64,000 nucleotides of DNA from Haliclona indistincta (taxonomy: Eukaryota; Porifera; Demospongiae; Haplosclerida; Chalinidae). A program made the position numbers and the translations under genes. Shown here in pieces: positions 55,288 through 64,000 of the stretch. The notes beneath the pieces were generated by a model. The model was not told where the DNA came from. It ran no database searches and worked only from the letters and a program-made list of their open reading frames with translations. The DNA is taken from contig OZ024791.1 in assembly GCA_964017065.1 (NCBI GenBank), positions 1,920,430 to 1,984,429 on the forward strand, in the 5' to 3' direction. Within the stretch, counting starts at the first letter, position 1. Every line of letters starts with the position of its first letter.

Positions 55288-56328
55288 CTATTTCTTAGAT
55301 TTTTTTGATGCTGAGTATTTCCAATACATAGAAACTACAATAGGGTCAATAACGGCTGTTCCTAGAGCACTGCCAAGTGCTGCACCACCTGCTATGCCAG
55401 CAGGGCCTGCTAAGGCAAATATAATGCCACCTAATGCTGCTCCAATGCCAGCTCCTGCTCCAGCTGCTACTCCAGTACCTGCTAATGCTAAGCCAGTGGC
55501 AGCAGCAATGCGGCCTCGAATGGGAATTGGCTGCTCTTCAATTGAAGAATTCTTCAGATCTTCCTCAGTGATGTTTTCAGGGGCTTTGAGTCTCTTATAA
55601 TTGACAGCAATCAGTGCAGGTAATCCTCTTTCGTCCATTACTTCAGCGCACTTGTACCAAAACTTTTCAAACCAATTTGGAATACCAGGCAACTCCCAAA
55701 AAGTTGGATAATGCTGTAGAGGCTTCCGATATCCAGTTGGAACCATCTCAATTGCTTCAGCTACTTTTTGCTCAACACCAAGTTTAACCAGTTCCTTGGC
55801 TATTTCACTATGCCACTTTTTAATCAAATTTTGAAAGCGCTCTTCTTTGTTACAGTCCATTGGAAAATTTCCCACTTCAGTGTTGGCAAATGTTAAAACA
55901 AAAAGTACCTTTGGCCAGAATTTTCTTCCAAATGTTTTTGTAAGGGCCTCAATAGCTCGTTTTTCACTAGCTTCAAACCTCTTTTGTGACATATTCACAC
56001 AATAAATATAGAGATCACAATCACTGCAGAACCTCTTCATCTGGTCAAGATATTGCTCTTCTTCACCTGTGCCATCTTGCAGACCTGGTGTGTCCCAGAT
56101 TCGAACTTTCTTTTCTTCAAGAACCAATTCTTTTGGCATAACCTTAGTAGTGCCTCTGTCAAGTTTATCACCCTCGTTTCCGGCCTCAGCGCCAATAAGT
56201 CCGTTGATGAGTGAGGTTTTGCCCGATCCAGTCTTTCCAGTAATCATGATGTCGAGAGTATCAGAACTCTTTATCCAGTTGCTAAGTTCTGTCTGGATTT
56301 GTGTGCTCCACTGAATAACAGTATCTTT
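55288..56328 (-). CDS. Orphan GTPase exon with glycine-zipper tail (3' exon of a pseudokinase-GTPase-type gene)
   Basis: On the - strand an acceptor (ttttag) at 56329-56330 opens a phase-0 exon of 346 codons beginning KDTVIQWSTQIQTELSNWIK and continuing to P-loop GKTGSGKTS, DTPGLQDG and VLTFAN. The C-terminus has a long Gly/Ala-rich stretch (GVAAGAGAGIGAALGGIIFA) and a basic end (SKKSKK). Length, phase and motif order equal the second exons of A and B, but the sequence is clearly more diverged. No kinase-like exon is found upstream; a Helitron-like copy begins 95 bp away. The gene is either broken or its first exon lies beyond the inserted DNA. Confidence 0.82.
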   Translation of the reverse strand, partial: KDTVIQWSTQIQTELSNWIKSSDTLDIMITGKTGSGKTSLINGLIGAEAGNEGDKLDRGTTKVMPKELVLEEKKVRIWDTPGLQDGTGEEEQYLDQMKRFCSDCDLYIYCVNMSQKRFEASEKRAIEALTKTFGRKFWPKVLFVLTFANTEVGNFPMDCNKEERFQNLIKKWHSEIAKELVKLGVEQKVAEAIEMVPTGYRKPLQHYPTFWELPGIPNWFEKFWYKCAEVMDERGLPALIAVNYKRLKAPENITEEDLKNSSIEEQPIPIRGRIAAATGLALAGTGVAAGAGAGIGAALGGIIFALAGPAGIAGGAALGSALGTAVIDPIVVSMYWKYSASKKSKK

Positions 56329-56422
56329 CTAAAAGACACAATAATAATATAAATTATGACTGGAGAAAAGAATATAGCAAAATCTAAGATCTAAGCAAAA
56401 TTAATTATAGCAATAATTATTA

Positions 56423-56836
56423 TTAGGGAGGCACGGTAGTGCCTCCCTATGTAGGGTTGAACGGAAAAACAAGATGGCGGCTACATACTATGTATTAGCG
56501 TTCAAACGCTGATATTTCGCCTGGTGATGAATTTTATACGTCCAAGGACACTTAGATCTGCTATCTGGCTTTGCCCCATCTTACAAAAGCAAGGAGATTG
56601 GTCAAATTGTTATTAAAGTGACGAACCTGGAAACGGTGAAAATCGAGTTTCGTCATCTTCGTTTTCTTCTTTTTTCTTTCTTCTTTCTTCAGCGCGCCTT
56701 TACGTGAGCAATGCCGAGACAAAAACACCCACAAACAGTCGTGAAATTCTCCTGGCAAGTGGCTTTCGAACTTAGTTTTTAGCGAAACGGCAATATAAAT
56801 TCCTCGATTTCTCCATCGTGATCCATTGTCAGCTAG
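56423..56836 (-). mobile_element. Helitron-like element, copy 3, hairpin end
   Basis: On the - strand it ends in the cctccctaa hairpin terminus at 56423 with a T next to it. It is interrupted at 56843/56844 by a 1.38-kb element and resumes at 58232, running to about 58500 and into the foldback element that also accompanies copy 4. Confidence 0.5.
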
Positions 56837-56843
56837 GTGTTAG

Positions 56844-58224
56844 CATAGATAATTGAACGCGTAGAGGGATGGGAAACTTAAATTATTCCTCAATACAAAT
56901 GTATTACGTGACGTCACGCGGGCTGTCCATACGCGCATTGTCGAGACTCGAGCGGACCACAATGGCAACTCGTGGCAGCTAACTAAGTTTCTCGGCTTTA
57001 CAGCGTCTTGGATCGTCCTGGATCACCTGCGCACACAAAACTAGTGCCCTGCGAAGTTTTTTAGCCATGGAAGTTGCTACTGTACAAGAAACTATCACAG
57101 TACCCAAGTAAGCAAGGAAGCCACTCCATTTTTTCATTGGAACACATTCGTAGCCTGGACAAGTGTTTTTTGGCCTTGCCAATTGTATTTTCTGTTTCTC
57201 ACAAACACTCAGTGTGTATTAAGCTAGGTTATATGTTTACATTTAGTTCGCTATGCCTGCCAAATGCTTGAACAAATCTTTACCATAGGCTATAATCCCT
57301 ACACATTCACGCACAAACTATAGTAGTTGTTTATATCACATAATATTTTTTAGAGAGCCAATGTATGTGGTCTTGTACTAAGCCCATTGAAATTCTTCTC
57401 ACTCGAAGAAGTAATGGATAAAACTTGTTCAAACATTTGTTTATAATCGTATTCATCATACCACCATGCCTATAGCTATACTTTTTTCTTGATAGAGAGC
57501 ACAAACACAGAAGTAGGACAGGGAAAGGAAAATGAAAGATAAACTTGAGGATCAACTCTGGTGACACCAGCACCATTCCAACCTATGTAGGCGGGTATTT
57601 TTTGCCGTTTTACACTATTTTATTTGTTCTTGTACATTTTAGGAATAATAACTCTACCAGCCAATTGCAATCAGAATCAACCGATACCAGCCTACCAGCA
57701 TCATCATCAACAGTGAACGATCAACTAGGGCCTGACTTGGTTCTTCCATCCCGATGTCTCTGGTGATATTTGTCGAGATCTTGGACTCTGTGTTGTGACT
57801 CACCAAGGAGCTGCAGATGCCCTTTAGTTATAACCCATTCAATAGTTGTTGTTGAGTAATAATAATATAGTAATAATTTCCACACTTTTTCTCTTCTGGT
57901 AGCTGATAATTTGTATCTATTGGTGCTCTCTATCGATGTTGCAAATCTTTTTCTTAATGCTAGCACTAAAGAACTCTGCATTCTCTAAGAATAATTTTTA
58001 TTGGTGGTGGCTAAACACTGATAGTAACTAGAGTTTTCTTTTTCATCTTCTCCGTCTGATTCTCGCAAATGATCTCTTCTAGTGTTCTTGCAGCTAACGC
58101 GGGGCTTCCATTTTGAGTCATTTTGATGAATATAAAGTACACGCGTGACGTCACTTCCGACAACACGCGTTGTACCACTGAATAATTTAAGTTTCCTATC
58201 CCTCTACGCGTTCAATTATCTATG
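56844..58224. mobile_element. 1381-bp DNA element with 7-bp target duplication
   Basis: The inverted ends begin catagataattgaacgcg and extend for about 45 bp. The 7-bp repeat gtgttag lies at 56837-56843 and 58225-58231, and the uninterrupted site is seen in Helitron-like copy 4 (gtgttagacgcc, near 62093). Inside are exon-like pieces on the + strand: EVATVQETITVPK followed by GTAAGC near 57068-57108, and SQLQSESTDTSLPASSSTVN near 57655-57765. They are possibly host sequence picked up by the element. No transposase. Confidence 0.88.
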
Positions 58225-58649
58225 GTGTTAGACACCATTATTGTGATTGCGCAATACGCATGTGACCAAGCAGTGGTAAGCGCACGTGAACAAGCACTAG
58301 CTTGAGTATTTCTGCGCCGTATGGATCACGGAGAACACATAATTTGTCTGGAGTCTTCGAAGAACGGTAAGCTCGTATAGGATCACCAATCTGCGCTTAC
58401 CAGATAATTATAACCGCCGTACAGGTCTACAAACAAGTGTGGGCGGGGCTCGTATGCACTGCATGCATGCGTAGGCAAGCTGATATGTATACAATAACAA
58501 TTATGTTTAGCTACAAGTTTAAAATTGTTAATAATGAAGAAAAGCCATCAACAACTGGAAAACTAAACCAATGGTAGAAACAAAGACAGCTCAGTACGTG
58601 CATGATATTAAACTGCACTTCACTGAAAAAGAAAAAAGGACACAAAAAA

Positions 58650-59022
58650 AAATTAGAAGATTTCTATCGAAATCAAAATGATGTAGGGTTGTGAAATCTA
58701 CCACTGGTCCACAATGCAAACTAACAAGGAACAAGCATGGAATGGTAACATGATTGACTTGCTAACAGACCATAGATCCCTACATCAGTGGCTGTATATA
58801 AGATGTGTTAATATCTTGTCACAAGCTGAATGCACATCAGGTGTCAGTCAACAGCAACTAGCTGAGCTGGCTATAGCAGCCACAGATGTAGGGATCTATG
58901 GTCTGTTAGCAAGTCAATCGTGTTAACATTTTATTGTTAGTTTACATTGCGGACCAGTGGTAGATTTCACAACCCTACATCCTTTTTAGTTTGATAGAAA
59001 TCTTTATAATTTTCTATAGTAG
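58650..59022. mobile_element. Foldback MITE with about 150-bp arms
   Basis: The left arm (agatttctatcgaaatcaaa, then aacaaggaacaagcatgg and ttgacttgctaacagacc) is mirrored in the right arm. The same family occurs at 62507-62882, in half at 63828-64000 and at 1-165. Confidence 0.85.
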
Positions 59023-59167
59023 CTTTTCGATAACAATACACCATAGACAACACAGTGAATGTCTTATGCGAACATGCTCGTGAAGATAAATCACTGGCCG
59101 ACTTTAAAACAGGCCAGCAGTTGTCAGTCGGTCTGTAACACATTCATTGTGACATGCGATGCACTAG

Positions 59168-59200
59168 CTACAAGAAATTAAAAAGATTTCTATCGAAATA
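59168..59200 (+). repeat. Solo terminus of the foldback MITE family
   Basis: The sequence acaagaaattaaaaagattt followed by ctatcgaaat is the outer end of the foldback family, found here without the rest of the element. Confidence 0.6.
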
Positions 59201-59225
59201 GGAAGCCTTATTTTCAAAGGCACCA

Positions 59226-59415
59226 CCAGTGGTAATTTTGGCGGGAGGAAACTTTGGCGAATCGTCAAGCATTCGCCAAAATGAAATTCGTCAAAATCTA
59301 CTTTTTCTATTGCAGTAATACGTGAGCCAGGCTCTTGACGCCAAAATTAAATTCGCCAAAGCGCAAAATTTGGGTCATTCGCCAAAATTTTGACCCTCCA
59401 AATTTACCCGCTATA
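59226..59415. mobile_element. Palindromic MITE with ttcgccaaaatt arms
   Basis: Inverted variants of aattttggcgggagg, ctttggcgaat and attcgccaaaat at left, mirrored at right up to aatttacccgc. This type resembles the taccgtaaattgg MITE at 54631 in its end sequence. Confidence 0.6.
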
Positions 59416-59538
59416 TGGTATATTTTAGATATTCCGTGGAAAGTCACATGATTTCCTGTGGTATATCTGGATATTCCACGGCAAATCATGTGACTTCCTG
59501 TGGTATATCTGGATATTCCACGGGAAATCACATGACTA
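59416..59538. repeat. Minisatellite, about 47-50 bp unit, nearly three copies
   Basis: Repeats of gatattccacggcaaatca, tgtgacttcctgtggtatat and ctg. Confidence 0.8.
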
Positions 59539-59626
59539 CCACTGGGCAAAAAAGATCATAGAAATGATCTACCTTCTGGAGAGAAAAATAGGAAGGGGTG
59601 AGAGTTGTGAGTCAACCTCACCAGTA

Positions 59627-59975
59627 CAGCGCTTTGAATAGATCTTGCAACACCACAGTCAAAGCAGAAGTACCATAGTTTGCAAATCCGTTGTCTCCAG
59701 CTCACACGCTACGCATGCGCATTTGACAGTACAAAGCTATTTACATTTGGTCAATACGCATGCGTCTTGATGGACAAGCTACGCAAAAAGTTGACAACTG
59801 ACTTGCAAATTACGGTAACACGTTTTCTTACGTTGACCAATCAAACACGCGCTTCGATTATTTGATGCAGGTCCGCACGTGACCACCGTGTTTGATTGGT
59901 CAACATAATTATTACTTCCGCTGTCCGCTTTAATTTGACTGTGGTGTTGCAAGATCTATTCAAAGCGCTGCACAC
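59627..59975. mobile_element. Foldback MITE with agcgctttgaatagatctt arms
   Basis: The arms agcgctttgaatagatctt and gcaacaccacagtcaaa are mirrored at the right (tttgactgtggtgttgc, then aagatctattcaaagcgct). An inner pair, ttgaccaatcaaacac and gtgtttgattggtcaa, forms a second stem. Confidence 0.85.
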
Positions 59976-60062
59976 TATAACAAAGAGTACGCAAGTCGCC
60001 CTTATTTATCCTATAGAAACCTACAGACATCAGTGGGCATTGTGGTTGCCATGATACAAGAC

Positions 60063-60200
60063 AGTTATACCATGCCTACCTTGGTGTATATTGAATACAC
60101 TCAGCAATAACCATTAATCCCTCAGGCTACGCCCTCGGGATTAATAGTTATTGCTTCGTGTATTCGTGATACACCACGGGTAGGCATGGTATAACATATA
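60063..60200. repeat. Hairpin element with gttataccatgcctacc arms
   Basis: The inverted arms of about 60 bp (gttataccatgcctacc; aataaccattaatccc) are mirrored as gggattaatagttatt and gggtaggcatggtataac around an aggctacgcc-type loop. Confidence 0.85.
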
Positions 60201-60674
60201 CCTAACATTATTACATCATCATTAGCTAGTGTTTCTGTTGCTTGACTAATACATAGGTCGGGTGTGATGAGTGGCGGAAAAATGATGCTGCTATCTTTGG
60301 CTTTGAACTGCAAGAGGCACAAGGACTTGGTTTCTGTTATACACAGTGAGATAATGCTTGTTACATTAATGTTTTTCTGGTAATGTTTCTATTTGTAAAT
60401 GGCTCCTAAAAGTGCTTGTTCTGTAAATTTTACAAGTTTTAAATCTTTACCTCTGGAATTACAAAGTGGGTATAAGCATGATTTTGAATTCTGTGCTGTT
60501 TGTTGACTTGTTTTTTGTGCTTGCACGTCTTACGTCTCTCGTAAGTCCATGTTTGGTTCTTGCATCTCTCGTATGTTTAATACTTGCATGTCTCCTATGT
60601 CAATGTTTTGTGCTTGCACCTCTCATATGATTTGTGTTTGTGTGTCTTTTTGGTTTTGCTCCATTTTGGTTAGT

Positions 60675-61328
60675 CTAGCGCGCTATGACCCTCTCCCGCA
60701 AAAGAAAAAAAGGGGGCGGGTCAGATGCGGGAGAGGGTCTAGCCAAACTCGCAAGATGATTAGTTTCATTACCCGAATTTCGGGTAATGTTATTCACGGT
60801 ATTATTACGTCAACATACTTCCTCTGTCACAGAATAAACATGGCGGCCGTTCTTGCATAGTGTAGAAATGCAATCGACACGCTGTGACGAGCTACTACAG
60901 TGCAATAACGCCATTGCACGCTCTCTCTCTGGGCTATCAAATCTTGCGCCTCTTCGGAAAGACGTTGTTAGTGCAGTTCTCGGAGGAAGAGAGACTTTCT
61001 TCGACTCAGGCGTGGTATGGCAAGTCTCTAGTCTTTATGATATTACCACGGGGTGCCTAGTTCACTTTGGAGGCTGTGGGATACGAGCCTGCTGCAAACC
61101 GCTTCTGCAAATCGTCGTAGAAGCGCAGTACCTGCAGATCGCTGCCATCATTTGTCGTAGCGCGTTCACGTGACAATTGCATTTATGTCTGTTGACGTAA
61201 TAATACCGTGAATAACATTACCCGAAATTCGGGTAATGAAACTAATCATCTTGCGAGTTTGGCTAGACCCTCTACCGCGCTTGGCCTCTCCCCTTTTTCT
61301 TTCGTGGTAAAGGGTCATAGCGCGCTAG
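60675..61328. mobile_element. Foldback element carrying an exon-like insert
   Basis: Arms of about 155 bp (tctagcgcgctatgaccctc; ctcgcaagatgattagtttc; attcacggtattattacgtc) are mirrored at 61172-61328. The 330-bp centre begins with an ACATGG start context and contains an open frame (RCDELLQCNNAIARSL, then LGGRETFFDSGVVW next to a possible donor). It looks like a captured first exon of a host gene, but I do not recognise the protein. Confidence 0.75.
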
Positions 61329-61662
61329 ACTACATTTTGGTAAGATCGTGGTTGCATCTTTTAGCCTCTATTTTATCTTTTGCATGTTACGCTATTGGCG
61401 GGAGGTATTGTGCTCATTCATGTGTAGTATCACATACTGTTTCTCCTCTTCACTCCAGCGTTCAAAGCGTAGAGTAAATTATCAATTTCCGGACGGCATG
61501 TATTTTCGGACAGTTTTTTGTACGAATTAAAACAGCGAAGGCGGCGTGCGTGGTGGCAACTTGTAGCCACTGAATAGTAACCTAGATTCTGTGAGTGACT
61601 GGTCTGTCGCTTCTACGACCACGCTGGAATTCGCCTCCAAGTGACGTATTCGGAATAATGTA

Positions 61663-62882
61663 TTAGGGAGACACGGTAGTGTCTCCCTATGTAGGGATGA
61701 ACGAGAAAACAAGATGGCGGCTACATACAATGTATTAGCGTTCAAACGCTGATATTTCGCCTGGTGTTGAATTTTATACGTCTTTAGACACTTAGATCTG
61801 CCCTCTGGCGTTGCCCCATCTTACAGTAGCAAGGAGATTGCTCGAAATTGTTACTAAAGTGACGAACCTGGAAACGGTAAAAATCGAGTTTCGTCATCTT
61901 CGTTTTCTTCTTTCTTTCTTTCTTTCTTCTTTCTTTCTTCAACTCGCCTAGCGCCTTTACGCGAGCAGTGCCGAGACCAAAACATCCACGAACAGTCGTG
62001 AAATTCTCCTGGCATGTGCCTTTTGAGCTTTGTTTTTAGCGCAACGGTGATCTAAGTTCCGCGATTTCTCGATCGTGATCCATTGTCAGCTTAGTGTTAG
62101 ACGCCATTATTGTGATTGCGCAATACGCACGTGACCAATCAATGGGTAGCGCACGTGACCAAGCGCTGCGCCGTGTGGATCACTATCACGGAGAAGACAC
62201 ACCCGGCATTTGTCTGGAGTCTTCGAAGAACGGTAAGCTCGTGTAGGATCGCCATTCTGCACTTGCCAGATAATTATAACCGCGTATAGGTCTACAAACA
62301 AGTGTGGGCGGGGCTCGTATGCACTGCATGCATGCGTAGGCGACCAGGCAGACCTGATACGTACAACTTAACAATTTTAGCTACAAGTTTAAGAAAAGCC
62401 ATCAACAACAGGAATACTAAACTAATGGTGGAAACAAAGACTTCTCCGTACATGCATGATATTGAACTGCACTTCACTAAAAAGAAAAAAGGACACAAAC
62501 AAGAAATTAAAAAGATTTCTATCGAAATCAAAAGGATGTAGTGATGAAGAAATCTACCACTGGTTCACAATGTAAACTAACAAGGAACAAGCATAGAATG
62601 GTAACACGATTGACTTGCTAACAGACCATAGATCCCTACATCAGTGGCTGTACATAAGATCAATATTTTGTCACAAGCTGAATTCTATTCAAAGTGTCAG
62701 TCAACAGTAAATAGCTTAACTAGCTATAGTCTGGCCACAGCAGCCACTGATGTAGGGATCTATGGTCTGTTAGCAAGTCAATCGTGTTACCATTCTATGC
62801 TTGTTCCTTGTTAGTTTACATTGTGAACCAGTGGTAGATTTCTTCATCACTACATCCTTTTGATTTCGATAGAAATCTTTTT
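61663..62882 (-). mobile_element. Helitron-like element, copy 4, complete between known empty-site borders
   Basis: About 1.22 kb. On the - strand it ends in the hairpin and CTAA at 61663-61666 with a T following. The other border, at 62882, coincides with the outer end of the foldback MITE and does not start with TC, so a classical Helitron 5' end is not shown. It contains a short (TTTC)n tract near 61906-61940 and the foldback MITE at 62507-62882. Confidence 0.55.
62507..62882. mobile_element. Foldback MITE with about 165-bp arms
   Basis: Arms bounded by caagaaattaaaaagatttc, mirrored at the right as gaaatctttttaatttcttg. The same family as 58650-59022, better preserved. Confidence 0.9.
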
Positions 62883-63827
62883 AATTTCTTGTTATCTGAC
62901 GATTGGACCTATTATCGGACAATCGTTTCTGTCCTCACAGCAACAGTGCAGCAACGCTTCATTTAGTGCTGCTAGCATACGCCTACCTATGTACTAACCA
63001 GTGGTGGACAGCAATATTCCTGAAAGCTTCTGGTCGTGGAGAAAGAGGCAGCAATGTGTGCGCATTTGGAGTGATCAATGATCGGACAATTTCCGTGTAT
63101 TAATTGTAATTTATACTGTGCCTTATGGCATAAGAACGCTATACTAACATGAGCTGTGTATAAATGAGTCTGGGCCCTGTTTATATACAGCTCACGTTAG
63201 TACACTTTTCTTATGACATAAGGCACAGTATAAAATACAATTAATACACGGAAATTGTCCGACAATTGATTTCTCCAAATGCGCACACATTGCCGCCTCT
63301 TTCTCCACGACCAGAAGCTTTCAGGGATATTGCTGTCCACCACCGGTTAGTACATAGGTAGGTGTATGCTAGCAGCATTAAATGAAGCGTTGCTGCACTG
63401 TTGCTGTGAGGACAGAAACGATTGCCCGATAATAGGTCCAATCGTCCGATAATACATTATTCCGAATACGTCACTTGGAGGCGAATTCCAGCGTGGTCGT
63501 AGAAGCGACAGACCAGTCACTCACAGAATCTAGGATACTATTCAGTGGCTACAAGTTGCCACCACGCACGCCGCCTTCGCTGTTTTAATTCGTACAAAAA
63601 AACTGTCCGAAAATACATGCCGTCCGAAAATTGATAATTTACTCTACCATGTATCCTCAGGATCTTCCACAAGGACAGCACACATTTTCTTGACATACTT
63701 CAGCTGACATGCCTTAAATTTCTATGACAACAATACATCAATTTATTGTTCATCTTGTGAATTATTTTTAGTATTGTTATGAATTGAGAACAGTAGATTT
63801 TTTACATCAGATTGTAGCTATATCTAC

Positions 63828-64000
63828 AAGAAATTAAAAAGATTTCTATCGAAATCAAAAGGATGTAGTGATGAAGAAATCTACCACTGGTTCACAATGT
63901 AAACCAACAAGGAACAAGCATGGAATGGTAACACGATTGACTTGCTAACAGACCATAGATCCCTACATCAGTGGCTGTTGTGGTCGACCTAGTTGCTGTT
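63828..64000. mobile_element. Left arm of a foldback MITE, cut by the window end
   Basis: Starts acaagaaattaaaaagattt and follows the left arm of 62507-62882 to ccctacatcagtggctg. The right arm would lie outside the window. Confidence 0.8.

Larger units (their letters stand above)
61470..63647. mobile_element. Long hairpin element with about 430-bp arms, split by a Helitron-like insertion
   Basis: The left arm is 61470-61662 plus 62883-63120; the right arm is about 63205-63647. Read inverted, the right arm runs straight through the position where the left arm is interrupted (ggaataatgta then ttatcggacg), so it preserves the empty site of the inserted element. The loop is only some tens of bases. 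Matching short frames in both arms are mirror images of each other, not two genes. Confidence 0.88.

Noticed and set aside
62903..63441. Two near-identical 66-codon frames on opposite strands
   Set aside because: They are the two arms of the long hairpin, so their similarity comes from the inverted repeat and not from coding constraint.

Overview
The window looks like a piece of an early-branching animal genome, most likely a sponge. Coding exons carry short GT-AG introns, intergenic DNA is AT-rich and crowded with small transposons, and the gene content (an NLR-type leucine-rich-repeat protein and a tandem family of AIG1/Toc-like GTPases fused to protein-kinase-like domains) resembles sponge innate-immunity loci. 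The organism is an inference. A run of exactly 200 N at 7281-7480 is a scaffolding gap.

Layout. 1-4.1 kb: repeats, then a multi-exon TauD/gamma-butyrobetaine-hydroxylase-like dioxygenase gene on the + strand. 4.7-7.3 kb: the 3' part of an NLR gene on the - strand, cut by the gap. 7.5-8.9 kb: Gypsy-type gag-protease and one LTR on the - strand. 8.9-14.6 kb: transposon-derived DNA, including a 2.9 kb element with pogo/Tigger-like ends. 14.7-16.9 kb: a pseudokinase exon and a stand-alone GTPase gene, both - strand. 19.1-25.2 kb: three + strand genes, A (pseudokinase-GTPase), B (pseudokinase-GTPase) and C (GTPase only). 30.6-48.9 kb: a second, damaged set with two A pseudogenes (A2 and A3), intact B' and intact C', split by a dead tyrosine-recombinase (DIRS-type) retrotransposon and other insertions. 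48.9-54.8 kb: duplicated non-coding DNA downstream of C'. 55.3-56.3 kb: an orphan GTPase exon on the - strand. 56.4-64 kb: nested foldback elements, Helitron-like copies and other MITEs.

How the genes fit together. In A, B and B' a kinase-like exon lacking the HRD aspartate is joined by a 57-bp phase-0 intron to a second exon holding a P-loop GTPase and a Gly/Ala-rich hydrophobic C-terminus. A has an N-myristoylation motif, while B and the third kinase-like gene have Trp-rich N-termini. C-type genes carry only the GTPase and glycine-rich tail. The simplest reading is a tandemly amplified family of membrane-associated sensor/switch/effector proteins, plausibly immune, beside an NLR gene. That function is inference; the architecture is read directly.

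Comparing the two A-B-C blocks (offset about 23.7 kb) shows which transposons arrived after the duplication, with empty sites, target-site duplications and terminal repeats visible inside the window.
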